Of a stretch of DNA of 64,000 nucleotides, positions 32,492-40,825 are shown piece by piece. The translations under genes and the position numbers were made by a program. How positions within the stretch are numbered: position 1 is the stretch's first letter; every line of letters begins with the position of its first letter. Source of the DNA: a virus. The stretch lies in the IMG/VR virus record IMGVR_UViG_3300025536_000010, positions 62,001-126,000 of that record; one strand, 5' to 3'. The notes under the pieces are model-generated. The model did no database searches, was not told the DNA's origin, and saw only the letters and a list, made by a program, of their open reading frames with translations.

Positions 32492-32950
32492 ATGAAGAAG
32501 CTCAACACCGCCCTTTGTCTAGCGCTCGTGCTGGTGGCCCTGCTGTTCGTGGTGGCGGCCCCGGTGCAGGCGCAGTATTACGGCGGCGGGTACTACCGCT
32601 CGTACAGCAGCTACAGCTACCCAAGCTACTACAGCACGCCGTACTACTACAGCTACCCGAGCTACTACACCTACAGCTACCCGAGCAGCTATACCTACAG
32701 CGCACCTGCGGCGTACACGGCACCGTGTCCGAAGGAAAACGTCAGCGATCAGGTACTCAAGGAACTGCTGATCCGCAAGCTGCTGACCGACCAACCGGCG
32801 CAGCAGAACGGGCAGGCACAGTACCAGACGCAGCCGCAAGGATACACCCAAGGCAGTCAACCGCTGACGACCCAGGAAGTGCAAGTGCTGCGACAGCTGC
32901 TGCAACAGGTGCTGCAACAGCAGCAAGCACAGCAAGCCCCGTCCAAGTGA
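32492..32950 (+). CDS. Exported tyrosine-rich protein
   Basis: 152 residues; ATG 32492 after AGAAAGGATCGTC, chosen because it starts a classic signal peptide: MKK, a hydrophobic core (LALVLVALLFVVAA), then PVQAQ with probable cleavage after AQA. The mature part begins with about 45 residues of Tyr/Ser/Pro repeats (YYGGGYYRSY, YPSYYSTPYYYSYPSYY), then a helical LKELLIRKLL segment and a Gln-rich tail (LLQQVLQQQQAQQ). An exported low-complexity protein is unusual among virion genes. Similar Tyr-rich exported proteins are, to my knowledge, common in planctomycetes, hinting at host acquisition and host identity. Function unknown; it may act at the cell surface. Confidence 0.75.
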   Translation: MKKLNTALCLALVLVALLFVVAAPVQAQYYGGGYYRSYSSYSYPSYYSTPYYYSYPSYYTYSYPSSYTYSAPAAYTAPCPKENVSDQVLKELLIRKLLTDQPAQQNGQAQYQTQPQGYTQGSQPLTTQEVQVLRQLLQQVLQQQQAQQAPSK

Positions 32951-32970
32951 CGGGGACAACCGCAGCGTTC

Positions 32971-32990
32971 TCTAAACCACTTTTTGAAAC
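32971..32990. promoter_or_regulatory. AT-rich intergenic motif, copy 5
   Basis: TCTAAACCACTTTTTGAAAC lies in the gap after the exported-protein gene, 21 bases before the GTG at 33012. A small hairpin (CCCCGTC-CAAGT-GACGGGG) precedes it at 32938-32956. Confidence 0.5.
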
Positions 32991-33011
32991 CAGCAGGATG
33001 GAGGAGATACC

Positions 33012-33464
33012 GTGAGCCAGCAAGCGACTCTGCCCGACCCGCAGACCGCCTATGACAACTTGTTCCAGGCGGTTCACGCGCGGGTGTTCTTCCAGAAGTG
33101 CGCGTCCGCGGGCATCATGCCGCGCAGCCGCCAGGAGGCCCAGTGGATGCTGGAGACGGCCGGCAAGCTCCGCACCGTCGACCAGGCTGGTGGCCTACAG
33201 AAGGACGCCCAGGACGACAACGACAACCCCTACTACCAGATGAACCGGCATCTGGATCAGGTGTTGGCCCAGCACGGGCTCGACGGCGGCATCAAAGCTG
33301 CCGCGGCACAGGAAGAAGAGTCGGCCATCCGGCAGCTGACTGTCGACCTGAGCAACGATCCGCTCCTGTACAACTCGGTGCTGTCCCTCAAGACGGCCGA
33401 GGCCCAGGACATCCAGCAGCAGTACGAGGCGTGGAAGCGGCAGAACCAAGGGGCCGCCGCCTGA
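33012..33464 (+). CDS. Hypothetical helical protein
   Basis: 150 residues; GTG 33012 behind GGATGGAGGAGATACC. Almost entirely helical and charged (AYDNLFQAVHARVFFQKCAS, AAAAQEEESAIRQLTVDLSN, DIQQQYEAWKRQNQG). Internal similarity to other virion-region proteins is limited to composition. No family recognised. Confidence 0.6.
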   Translation: MSQQATLPDPQTAYDNLFQAVHARVFFQKCASAGIMPRSRQEAQWMLETAGKLRTVDQAGGLQKDAQDDNDNPYYQMNRHLDQVLAQHGLDGGIKAAAAQEEESAIRQLTVDLSNDPLLYNSVLSLKTAEAQDIQQQYEAWKRQNQGAAA

Positions 33465-33526
33465 CCCGCGCCTGACCACGGACGGACATCGCGCAAGCGA
33501 AGCCCATACACAAGGAGGTAGCCAGC

Positions 33527-33889
33527 ATGGCTGGACTCGACACCAGTTGCCTCTACTCGACGGTCAAGAACACGTCGGGCGGTCGCAAGAAGTTCGGTTT
33601 CCTGCCGCCGCACGGCAAAGAACTCGCCGCCAACGAGGAAATGACCGTGTTCGGCGACATCAAGCAGGCCATCATCCGCTTCGAGCGGACGGAGGCCCGC
33701 CGCAACATTATCGCGTTCGAGAAGGCGCTCCAGCGGGGTGATTTGGAGATCATCAACACTCCCAACATCATCCTGGAAGACGACTCCAACCCCGGCTCGA
33801 CGAAAATGCTCAACCTGCGTAACGGCACGTTAGGCACGCTCGACCCCTGCTGGAACACGTCGACCTCGCTGACGCCTCCGCTGGGCTAA
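33527..33889 (+). CDS. Hypothetical protein
   Basis: 120 residues; ATG 33527 behind ACAAGGAGGTAGCCAGC, a strong site. The sequence suggests a compact alpha/beta domain (KKFGFLPPHGKELAANEEMT, VFGDIKQAIIRFERTEARRN, GDLEIINTPNIILEDD). It ends the unit before the collagen-like fibre and is followed by a strong terminator. Possibly a head or neck protein; no family recognised. Confidence 0.6.
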   Translation: MAGLDTSCLYSTVKNTSGGRKKFGFLPPHGKELAANEEMTVFGDIKQAIIRFERTEARRNIIAFEKALQRGDLEIINTPNIILEDDSNPGSTKMLNLRNGTLGTLDPCWNTSTSLTPPLG

Positions 33890-33917
33890 CAACCCGCCGG
33901 TTCATGCTTCCCGCGCG

Positions 33918-33958
33918 ACGGCGGGCGCACCCTCCCCCGGGTCGCCCGCCGTTTTTAT
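33918..33958 (+). terminator. Rho-independent terminator
   Basis: ACGGCGGGCG (33918-33927) pairs with CGCCCGCCGT (33943-33952) and is followed by TTTTATT. It separates the gene at 33527 from the fibre gene. Confidence 0.85.
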
Positions 33959-33976
33959 TGGACACGGAGGTCTACC

Positions 33977-36900
33977 ATGTCGGACTTGATTCCCGGCCCG
34001 CGCGGCGAACGCGGCCACCAAGGTTACCAAGGTCACCGTGGCCTGCGCGGACACCAGGGCAGTCTTGGCCTGACCGGCGACCAAGGCAACCAAGGCGTAC
34101 AAGGTAACCAAGGCTTCCAGGGACCGGCAGACGGTTTTCAGGGCAGCCAAGGCGACCAAGGGTTGCAAGGCTTCCAAGGACGGCAAGGCTTCCAGGGCCT
34201 AACCGGCAGCGGCTCCCAGGGGGCGGCAGGCGGCACCGGCCTGCAAGGCAACCAAGGTTTCCAGGGAGCAGCGGGCAGCACCGGCAGCCAAGGCGCGCAG
34301 GGAGCGGCCGGCGCTGGCAGCCAGGGCGCGCAGGGAGCGGCCGGCAGTGGCAGCCAGGGCCTGCAAGGTTTCCAAGGTGCTGTCGGCGTAACCGGCAATC
34401 AGGGTAACCAGGGCCAGGCTGGTGGCGCCGGAAACCAAGGGAATCAAGGAGCGCAAGGACGCCAAGGTATCACTGGCGCACAAGGTGACCAGGGTTTCGG
34501 CCTGCAAGGTTTCCAAGGCCGGCAAGGCTCGACCGGCGTGCAGGGTTTCCAGGGTCCGGCCGGCAGCGGCGCGCAGGGAGCCCAGGGTTCGACTGGCGTC
34601 CAGGGCGCGCAGGGAAATCTCGGCGAGCAGGGCGAGCAAGGTGAACAAGGCGACCAAGGTGACCAGGGGGACACTGGCGTACAGGGTTTGCAAGGTTTTC
34701 AAGGTGCCACGGGTGGCGTCGGTGCGCAGGGTATCCAGGGTGACCAAGGCGACACCGGCGAGCAAGGTGACCAGGGTGACCAAGGCGAACAAGGCGCCCA
34801 AGGCGCAACCGGCCCGCAGGGTTTCCAGGGAAGCATCGGCTTGCAGGGCCAGACGGGCGAGCAAGGCGAGCAAGGTTTCCAGGGCTCCGGCGCGCAGGGC
34901 GCCCAAGGTCTGCAAGGAGCGCAGGGTTTGCAGGGCCGCGAAGGCACCGGGCTCCACTACGTCTACGACGACCAGACAGCCGCCGCCGACCCCGGCACGG
35001 GCGAGTTCCGCCTCAACAACTCGGACGTGACCCAGGTTACCGAGATCTACTTGCACGAGACGGACCAGGACAACAACGACAACCAAAATCTTCTGGCCAT
35101 CTGGGACGACGCAACCAGTGTGAACAGGGGCTTGATTTTCCTGCGCAACCGTACGGCCGGCGGCTACATCGCCTACAAGCTGGTCAGCGACTGGACGGAC
35201 AACACGAACTGGCGGACGGCAACCGTCGAGTTCGTCAACTCGGACGGCACGCATTCCAACGGCGACAGTTTCGACATCACTTTTGCCAAGATTGGCGACC
35301 GCGGCGCCCAGGGTGACGCAGGCGGCAACGCTTTCCCCTACGTCTACTCGACCACTACGACCGACGCAGACCCCGGTTCTGGCTTCATCCGTTTCAACAG
35401 CGGCACGATGGCATCGGTGACCGAGGTCTACATCGACCTGGAGTCGTCGGCAGCGGCCGACCTCACGACCTGGATCGAAAGTTTTGACAACTACGCCACG
35501 TCCACACACCGCGGCGTACTGCAAGTTTTCAAAGCATCGGACCCAACCGTTTTCGTCAACCTGGCTGTCACCGGCTCGGTAACCACCGCCACCGGCTACC
35601 GCAAGCTGACGGTTACCTACATTGCCAGCGACGGCACTTTCACCAACCTCGACGAGGTGGTGGTCGGTTTCGCCTACACCGGGCAGCAAGGCTCCCAGGG
35701 CGCGCAAGGCAATCAAGGTAGCCAAGGTAATCAAGGCGACCCGGCCGGCAACGTGGTCCAGTACCAGTATTCGACCACCACGGCAGACGCCGATCCGGGT
35801 GCTGGTTTCTTCCGTCTCAACAACGCAGCGATGGCCTCCGTCACGGAGATGTACATCGACCTGGTCGACAGCCTGGCGGTCACGCAGACAGCATGGATCG
35901 AGTCGCTTGACGACGTCGGCAGCACGGCCGACCGCGGCGTGCTGCGCATCGCCAACGCCACAGACGGCACCGTGTTTGCCATCTACCGCGTAACAGGCTC
36001 GGTGACGTCCGCGAGTGGCTACCGCAAGCTGACGCTCAGTTACGTCACACACAACGGCACGCTGGCCAACAACGACGACACGATCATCAGTTTTGCCGAC
36101 GCAGGCCAGACAGGAGCCCAGGGCCTGCAAGGAGCCCAGGGCCTGCAAGGAGCCCAGGGCCTGCAAGGAGCCCAGGGCCTGCAAGGTTTGCAAGGTAGTC
36201 AAGGTAATCAAGGTGTACCCGGCTCTGGCGCTCAAGGCGACCAGGGCGACCAAGGCGACACGGGCGATCAGGGCGCACAAGGCGCACAGGGTCTGCAAGG
36301 CTTGCAAGGTTTACAGGGCCTGCAAGGCGCCCAGGGCCTGCAAGGCGCCCAGGGTAACCAGGGGAGCCAGGGTGAGGTCGGTGAACCTGGCGGCTATAGC
36401 GCCGAGTACCAGTGGTCGAACTCTACCACGGACGCCGATCCAGGCGGCGGCTTCCTGCGCTTCAACAACGGCACAGTGTCTTCGGTCACGCAGCTGTACA
36501 TCGACTTGGCCGACCGGCACACCAACGACCAGACACCGTGGATCGAGTCGTTTGACGATTTCGGCGCGACGGCTAACCGCGGGGCGCTCAAAATCTTCAA
36601 GCTGGGCGACCCGACCGTGTTCGCCATCTTCCGCGTCACGGACACGATTGATACGCCTGCGGGCTATCGCAAGATCACCGTGGTCTACGTTGACCACAAC
36701 GGCTCGTTGACCAACAACGACAACATCGTTGTGTCGTTTGCGCATGCCGGCCAGCAAGGCTCCCAGGGCTTGCAAGGCGCATCGGACGGGGATGCCGGAC
36801 ACGAAGGCGGCAGCGTCTACTACAACTGGAACACGGACACAGCCAGCAGCGACCCCGGCAACGGCTACGTTAAGGTCGACAACGCCACGATGTCCTCCGT

Positions 36901-37897
36901 GACAAAGCTGTACATCAGCGACCAGGACTTGAACGCGGTCAACATCGACACCTGGCTCGGCTCTTGGACGGGTTCATCGTCCGTGGTCAAGGGTGCGTTG
37001 AAACTTGCGCAGTACGTCCCGGGCGGCGGCGGGCCGCTCAACTGGGCGATCTTCCTCATTACGACGTACACCGATAACGGCAGCTGGTACGATTTCGATG
37101 TCACCTATCAGGCGCACTCGGGTAGCTTCTCTGCGGACGACGACATCGACATCGCTTTCGACCGCACTGGCGACAAGGGCAGCCAGGGCGACCAGGGCTT
37201 CCAGGGCATTCGTGGCAGCCAGTGGACGTCGAACGGCATGGACCCGAGCGGCGGCAGCCCGCAAACGAACGATCAGTGGTTGAACACCACCAGCGGCAAC
37301 GTCTTCTACTGGGACGGCGACAGCTGGGAACTGACAGGCAACATCAAGGGCGAGCAGGGCCTGCAAGGGTTCCAAGGTAATCAAGGAGAGCAAGGTTTCC
37401 AAGGAAATCAGGGTTTCCAAGGAAATCAAGGCGAGCAAGGTTTCCAAGGAAATCAAGGCGAGCAAGGCTTCCAAGGCTTCCAAGGTGACCAAGGCGCCCC
37501 AGGGGCCAAGGAAGCCATTATGCCGACCCGCGTCGAAGACGCGGAGGAGTATGTCGCGCTCGTCTGCACCGAGGCCCCGCAAGCCACTTTCCAGGACCAC
37601 ATGATTGTGGTCGTGCGACAGGCCCGGGAAGAGTTCGAGATCGACCCGTACTTCGTTCAGGTCTGCGAGCCGGGGTCGATCATGGTGACGGCAAGCCAGC
37701 CCAACCGAGCCGTGCCGGTGGGAGCCTACGTCACGAACGCCGGCAAAGTGGTCGTCGAGGCGGAACATCCCGAGCAGTTCCGCGTCATCCTGACACTGAC
37801 CGGCACGCGCCGCGGCGCCCCGGCGCGGTTCAGCCGCCGTAGCCGCGAAGACATGGAGAAGAACATCCGCTTCTGGGACAGCTGGAAGCAGCTGTAA
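33977..37897 (+). CDS. Collagen-like fibre with five repeated beta domains
   Basis: 1306 residues; ATG 33977 behind GACACGGAGGTCTACC. Long G-x-Q/G-x-x triplet runs (GFQG, GNQG, GAQG, GEQG) cover about 10-325, 440-450, 570-592, 710-807 and 1085-1180, as in collagen-like phage fibres that trimerise. Five homologous domains of about 115 residues interrupt them near 325-441, 451-569, 594-710, 809-926 and 947-1064. Each begins Y-x-Y/W-(S/D)-x-x-T-x-x-(A/S)-D-P-G and includes V-T-(Q/E)-x-Y-I-x-L and T-(V/L)-x-(Y/F)-V-x-x-x-G. The last 120 residues are non-repetitive and could be a trimerisation or attachment tip. Four exact 18-base tandem copies occur at 36113-36184. Likely a host-receptor or surface fibre. 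Confidence 0.88.
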   Translation: MSDLIPGPRGERGHQGYQGHRGLRGHQGSLGLTGDQGNQGVQGNQGFQGPADGFQGSQGDQGLQGFQGRQGFQGLTGSGSQGAAGGTGLQGNQGFQGAAGSTGSQGAQGAAGAGSQGAQGAAGSGSQGLQGFQGAVGVTGNQGNQGQAGGAGNQGNQGAQGRQGITGAQGDQGFGLQGFQGRQGSTGVQGFQGPAGSGAQGAQGSTGVQGAQGNLGEQGEQGEQGDQGDQGDTGVQGLQGFQGATGGVGAQGIQGDQGDTGEQGDQGDQGEQGAQGATGPQGFQGSIGLQGQTGEQGEQGFQGSGAQGAQGLQGAQGLQGREGTGLHYVYDDQTAAADPGTGEFRLNNSDVTQVTEIYLHETDQDNNDNQNLLAIWDDATSVNRGLIFLRNRTAGGYIAYKLVSDWTDNTNWRTATVEFVNSDGTHSNGDSFDITFAKIGDRGAQGDAGGNAFPYVYSTTTTDADPGSGFIRFNSGTMASVTEVYIDLESSAAADLTTWIESFDNYATSTHRGVLQVFKASDPTVFVNLAVTGSVTTATGYRKLTVTYIASDGTFTNLDEVVVGFAYTGQQGSQGAQGNQGSQGNQGDPAGNVVQYQYSTTTADADPGAGFFRLNNAAMASVTEMYIDLVDSLAVTQTAWIESLDDVGSTADRGVLRIANATDGTVFAIYRVTGSVTSASGYRKLTLSYVTHNGTLANNDDTIISFADAGQTGAQGLQGAQGLQGAQGLQGAQGLQGLQGSQGNQGVPGSGAQGDQGDQGDTGDQGAQGAQGLQGLQGLQGLQGAQGLQGAQGNQGSQGEVGEPGGYSAEYQWSNSTTDADPGGGFLRFNNGTVSSVTQLYIDLADRHTNDQTPWIESFDDFGATANRGALKIFKLGDPTVFAIFRVTDTIDTPAGYRKITVVYVDHNGSLTNNDNIVVSFAHAGQQGSQGLQGASDGDAGHEGGSVYYNWNTDTASSDPGNGYVKVDNATMSSVTKLYISDQDLNAVNIDTWLGSWTGSSSVVKGALKLAQYVPGGGGPLNWAIFLITTYTDNGSWYDFDVTYQAHSGSFSADDDIDIAFDRTGDKGSQGDQGFQGIRGSQWTSNGMDPSGGSPQTNDQWLNTTSGNVFYWDGDSWELTGNIKGEQGLQGFQGNQGEQGFQGNQGFQGNQGEQGFQGNQGEQGFQGFQGDQGAPGAKEAIMPTRVEDAEEYVALVCTEAPQATFQDHMIVVVRQAREEFEIDPYFVQVCEPGSIMVTASQPNRAVPVGAYVTNAGKVVVEAEHPEQFRVILTLTGTRRGAPARFSRRSREDMEKNIRFWDSWKQL
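36113..36184 (+). repeat. Four exact tandem 18-bp repeats
   Basis: GGAGCCCAGGGCCTGCAA occurs four times without change, encoding repeated GAQGLQ collagen triplets. Identity at the DNA level suggests recent expansion by slippage. Confidence 0.9.
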
Positions 37898-37911
37898 AAC
37901 AAGGAGAGAGC

Positions 37912-38835
37912 ATGGCAGACTTGATCGTCCGGGCCGGCATCCCGGAGATGGACGACTGCAAAGTGCTGACGCGGCTCAAAGCGTTCATCGTCGACCAAGG
38001 CGTGGCCGCGACGCTGGAACATACGTTCCGCGACCGCAAAGGCAGCCCGGTCGACCTGGAAGACTGGTTAAGCACGCCCACCAGTCAGTCGGCTTCGGAG
38101 TCGCTGTCGGCAGAGTCGCCAGCCGGCCTGGTGAAACTGCGCGTCAAGGAGTTCCTCGGCGTCGGCCTCAGCGACCAAAGCAACCCGGTCTGGGAGGTGG
38201 ACGGCGAGGGTTTTGACCCGGCCAAGGGTAAAGTCCGGGCCACGCTTGAAGACAGCATGGTCGAGCGGCCCGGCATCTACGAGATGTCCTGGGCCATCGT
38301 CCGCAATGACAGCGACAAACGGCCGGTGGTCGTCGACCGCGGCCTGCTGTCCGTGGAAAAGAGTCTCTTCCCCAAAGACATCGTCAACGCCTACAAGAAC
38401 CTGGGGCCGCCTACGCTCCAGGAGATCCGCATGCGGATCATGGACAGCAGCGCAGCCGAGAATCAGTACCTGCTGGACGACGTCGAGTTCAGCGACGACC
38501 AGATCATGCTGGCGATCACTGAGCCGGTACGCGAATGGAACGAGACGCCGCCGCCGATTCGCCCGCACTACACCACGCGCACCTTCCCTTTCCGCGGGGC
38601 GTGGATCAAAGGTGTCATGGGCCAGCTGCACCTGATTGCCGCGGCGCATTACCGCCGTAATCGCTACGCCCACCAGGCTGGCGGGACGGGTAACGACGAC
38701 AAGAACCGCGAGAAGGAGTACCTGGTCGAGGGTCAGCGGCTCTGGGGCGAGTACCTGGCGTGGCTAACCAACAAGAAAATTGAGATCAACCTGCGGGGTT
38801 TTGCCGGTTCGTTTGGCTCCGACTATGGTCGATAG
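37912..38835 (+). CDS. Putative neck/head-completion protein
   Basis: 307 residues; ATG 37912 behind AACAAGGAGAGAGC. The N-terminal region may hold an immunoglobulin-like beta domain (LEHTFRDRKGSPVDLEDWLS; GFDPAKGKVRATLEDS; GIYEMSWAIVRN). The C-terminal region is helical (IMLAITEPVREWNETPPP; AWIKGVMGQLHLIAAAHYRR). The helical part resembles myovirus neck or connector proteins that sit between capsid and tail. Gene position after capsid genes and before tail genes agrees. The assignment is tentative. Confidence 0.5.
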   Translation: MADLIVRAGIPEMDDCKVLTRLKAFIVDQGVAATLEHTFRDRKGSPVDLEDWLSTPTSQSASESLSAESPAGLVKLRVKEFLGVGLSDQSNPVWEVDGEGFDPAKGKVRATLEDSMVERPGIYEMSWAIVRNDSDKRPVVVDRGLLSVEKSLFPKDIVNAYKNLGPPTLQEIRMRIMDSSAAENQYLLDDVEFSDDQIMLAITEPVREWNETPPPIRPHYTTRTFPFRGAWIKGVMGQLHLIAAAHYRRNRYAHQAGGTGNDDKNREKEYLVEGQRLWGEYLAWLTNKKIEINLRGFAGSFGSDYGR

Positions 38836-38842
38836 CCGGTGG

Positions 38843-38875
38843 CTAAATAACGACCGTTTGTGCGTCAAGATAGGT
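38843..38875. repeat. 33-bp intergenic repeat, copy 1
   Basis: Starts CTAAATAACG and ends TGCGTCAAGATAGGT. 26 of 33 bases match 39594-39626. Upstream of the RelE-like gene; a candidate promoter or operator shared by two small units. Confidence 0.6.
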
Positions 38876-38947
38876 AGGGTCGAGCGATCCTTCTTAGCTG
38901 CGGCTAGGATTACACAAGTAGGCTCATGCCTATCAAGGAGCACAGCG

Positions 38948-39271
38948 ATGGCAGCGATTATCTTCACGCACGGGTTCGAGACAGACAAAAAGAAGTTGAA
39001 GAAGCGGTATCCTGCGGTAGACACCGGCGTCCAACAAATCGTTGGACAGTTCGTTCGGAACGAAAAGGTGGACGGTGTCCGCGTGCCCGACGCACCAGGC
39101 TGTTTGAAAGTGCGCGTAAAGAACGACGACAACTCGCGCGGTAAAAGCGCCGGCTACCGCGTGCTGTACAGCACGTTGTCCGGCGGTACAGTGTTGCTGT
39201 TCGCCATTTACGAGAAGACGAAAGAAGACAAGAAAGCGGCGGAAGTCCGGGCGTTGCGTAACCGTCCCTAA
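38948..39271 (+). CDS. RelE/ParE-superfamily toxin-like protein
   Basis: 107 residues. I chose ATG 38948 because TCAAGGAGCACAGCG precedes it; upstream in-frame sequence overlaps the promoter-like repeat. The sequence has the RelE pattern: a basic helical region (KKKLKKRYPAVD, 14-25), a strand with Lys54/Arg56 (CLKVRVKND), the signature RGKSAGYRV (64-72) and the final strand LLFAIYEK with Tyr89. RelE-family members cleave mRNA at the ribosome. No recognisable antitoxin is adjacent: the downstream gene is a zinc-ribbon-like protein. It could act against host translation or superinfecting phages; activity is untested. Confidence 0.7.
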   Translation: MAAIIFTHGFETDKKKLKKRYPAVDTGVQQIVGQFVRNEKVDGVRVPDAPGCLKVRVKNDDNSRGKSAGYRVLYSTLSGGTVLLFAIYEKTKEDKKAAEVRALRNRP

Positions 39272-39285
39272 CCAGGAGAGACAAC

Positions 39286-39597
39286 ATGGGTTTGCCGAGC
39301 GAGTTAGAGAAGTTCTTGCAGGACAAGTTCCCCGGTTGCGTTGTCAAGCACATCAACAACGTGGAGCCGGGTGATCTCGATCCCGCCGCGCTGGCAGAGT
39401 TGGACCAGCGGCGTCAGGAGATACTGGATCGGGACCGGCAGTCCCTGCGCAATGGCGTGTGCGGGAACTGCGGCGCAAAGTACCCGGGAGAATGGCCGCC
39501 GCCGGACGAAGTCGGCCTAGCCGAGGGTTGGGGCCTCTACACGGACGAGGAGGACGAGCCGGTACTGCTCGTCTGCCCCTGCGACGACGCTGACTAA
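39286..39597 (+). CDS. Small zinc-ribbon-like protein
   Basis: 103 residues; ATG 39286 behind CAGGAGAGACAAC, 14 bases after the RelE-like gene. Cysteines 59, 62, 97 and 99 (GVCGNCGAKY and VCPCD) could hold zinc. The N-terminal half is helical and acidic. It might be a non-canonical antitoxin because of its coupling to the RelE-like gene, but no helix-turn-helix or ribbon-helix-helix is visible. Otherwise unrecognised. Confidence 0.5.
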   Translation: MGLPSELEKFLQDKFPGCVVKHINNVEPGDLDPAALAELDQRRQEILDRDRQSLRNGVCGNCGAKYPGEWPPPDEVGLAEGWGLYTDEEDEPVLLVCPCDDAD

Positions 39598-39626
39598 ATA
39601 ATGCCCCCTTTTGCGTCAGGATAAGT
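39594..39626. repeat. 33-bp intergenic repeat, copy 2
   Basis: Starts CTAAATAATG and ends TTGCGTCAGGATAAGT. It is followed by the perfect inverted repeat GTGAGAG-GA-CTCTCAC (39625-39640), a candidate operator. Sits before the 60-residue gene at 39668. Confidence 0.6.
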
Positions 39627-39667
39627 GAGAGGACTCTCACCTATCCATCTACCGAAAGGGTGCAATC

Positions 39668-39850
39668 ATGGCTCAGCAGACGCAGTTCGTGACGGTCAAG
39701 GAAGAAGTGGCGGCCTTTGAGGCTAACCTGTACGCTCCGGCGTATCAGAGGGGCGGGTTATGGGGTCGGTTGCCGGCCCAGACGTTCCGGCCGATTAACA
39801 GGACGGCGGCCAAGTCCCAGGGACAGGGCAAGTTGCGGAAGGCAAGCTAG
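39668..39850 (+). CDS. Small basic protein
   Basis: 60 residues; ATG 39668 after CCGAAAGGGTGCAATC. Hydrophilic, with a basic C-terminus (NRTAAKSQGQGKLRKAS). It has its own upstream repeat and operator-like palindrome and its own terminator, so it is a monocistronic unit. Function unknown. Confidence 0.55.
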   Translation: MAQQTQFVTVKEEVAAFEANLYAPAYQRGGLWGRLPAQTFRPINRTAAKSQGQGKLRKAS

Positions 39851-39864
39851 GTCTAGGCAGAAGC

Positions 39865-39900
39865 GGCCCGGACGGCGGACGTCCGGGCCATTCTGTTTTT
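39865..39900 (+). terminator. Rho-independent terminator
   Basis: GGCCCGGACG (39865-39874), loop GCGGA, CGTCCGGGCC (39880-39889), then ATTCTGTTTTT. Confidence 0.88.
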
Positions 39901-39917
39901 ACCCGGGAGGGCCGAAC

Positions 39918-40085
39918 GTGGACGACTTGAAAATTGTCAAAGAAGAGGACAAACTCGTCGAGGAGGCGCTGGCGACAACCGACTTCGCGGCGGTGGTCCG
40001 CGAGAAAGACCAGGGCGAAGAGGATACGAAGGAGTACCACAAAGCCCGCGGTCGCAAACGGGACCGGCTCGTCCAGGCCGGCTAA
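39918..40085 (+). CDS. Very small acidic/basic protein
   Basis: 55 residues from GTG 39918, which follows ACCCGGGAGGGCCGAAC. Highly charged and probably helical (LKIVKEEDKLVEEALATTDF ... YHKARGRKRDRLVQAG). No family recognised. Reality rests on the ribosome site and on lying neatly between a terminator and the next AT-rich motif. Confidence 0.45.
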   Translation: MDDLKIVKEEDKLVEEALATTDFAAVVREKDQGEEDTKEYHKARGRKRDRLVQAG

Positions 40086-40105
40086 TCTAAAAAATGGTTT
40101 TGAAC
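40086..40105. promoter_or_regulatory. AT-rich intergenic motif, copy 6 (reverse orientation)
   Basis: TCTAAAAAATGGTTTTGAAC; read on the minus strand GTTCAAAACCATTTTTTAGA, which resembles copy 1 at 2781. Lies before the small gene at 40144. Confidence 0.5.
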
Positions 40106-40143
40106 GGAGGCTAGCCTCGCACATGCGAAAGGAGAACGAAGGA

Positions 40144-40296
40144 ATGTCGAAGGATACCGTGCAGGACATCCTGATCGTCACACGAGGCGACAACATCGCC
40201 GTCGACGTCGACCACGGGCCGGGGGTCAACACAGGCACCAGGAGGGTGACCGACCCCTACGCCCACATGTGGATCGACGAAGGGGGTGAGGGGTAG
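40144..40296 (+). CDS. Very small hypothetical protein
   Basis: 50 residues from ATG 40144, with AAAGGAG 10 bases upstream; ATG 40123 is an alternative adding seven residues. Contains a strand-like stretch (QDILIVTRGDNIAVDVDHGP). No family recognised. A terminator follows. Confidence 0.45.
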   Translation: MSKDTVQDILIVTRGDNIAVDVDHGPGVNTGTRRVTDPYAHMWIDEGGEG

Positions 40297-40317
40297 CGAA
40301 CCGAGGCAACACAACAG

Positions 40318-40345
40318 GGGCACGCCGCATGGCGTGCCCTTTTTC
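40318..40345 (+). terminator. Rho-independent terminator
   Basis: GGGCACGCC (40318-40326), loop GCAT, GGCGTGCCC (40331-40339), TTTTT. Confidence 0.9.
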
Positions 40346-40371
40346 GTTTACCACACCGAAAGGAATGCACC

Positions 40372-40755
40372 ATGTTCAATTTCTACTGCACGCCGCGTGC
40401 GTTCGACAACGGCACGCTCTACATCACCACCGACTTCCGGCCGCACCGTGTCTACGCCGTGTGGCTCAAAATGGGCCATGTCGAAGACCGCGTCGGCACC
40501 CACGGGTCCATGTGGGGCCGGTTGGAAGACGGCAGCCAGGCTACCCTGATCTTCCGGGCCGTCGAGTGCTGCACGGACGCCGAGTTGGCCGTCAGTGAAT
40601 GCGTCGTCACTGGTAGGAGTGTTTGCCAGCTGGTGCGCCGGTTCGAGCGCTACGCCCAGAAGCACAAGGGCATTCGCGTGCGTCTCTACGCGGAGGGCAA
40701 CAACCTGGCGATCAAGAGCGGCCGGTACAACCTGCCCAAGCGCGCCGCCGTCTAG
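40372..40755 (+). CDS. Hypothetical protein
   Basis: 127 residues; ATG 40372 behind CCGAAAGGAATGCACC. Beta-rich first half (FNFYCTPRAFDNGTLYITTD, HRVYAVWLKMGHVEDRVG), helical second half (SVCQLVRRFERYAQKHKGIR). A monocistronic unit bounded by terminators on both sides, like other small accessory genes here. No family recognised. Confidence 0.6.
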   Translation: MFNFYCTPRAFDNGTLYITTDFRPHRVYAVWLKMGHVEDRVGTHGSMWGRLEDGSQATLIFRAVECCTDAELAVSECVVTGRSVCQLVRRFERYAQKHKGIRVRLYAEGNNLAIKSGRYNLPKRAAV

Positions 40756-40771
40756 TAACAAAGTGTGTTCC

Positions 40772-40798
40772 GAGCGGGCTTTGCCAGCCCGCTCTTTT
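40772..40798 (+). terminator. Rho-independent terminator
   Basis: GAGCGGGCT (40772-40780), loop TTGCC, AGCCCGCTC (40786-40794), TTTT. Confidence 0.9.
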
Positions 40799-40825
40799 CG
40801 TTTTAACCGTGAAAGGAGTTTTATC

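Noticed and set aside
34199-36307. 702-residue open frame on the minus strand opposite the collagen-like gene
   Set aside because: It is the antisense of GxQ triplet codons, whose complement has few stops; no ribosome site, no known domain, and low-complexity Leu/Ala/Thr composition.
33977-37500. Regular short repeats that could suggest a CRISPR array or minisatellite
   Set aside because: The periodicity is 9-18 bases, in frame, and encodes collagen triplets; there are no unique spacers.
39286-39597. Calling this gene the antitoxin of the RelE-like toxin
   Set aside because: No helix-turn-helix, ribbon-helix-helix, AbrB or Phd-like pattern; coupling alone is not enough.
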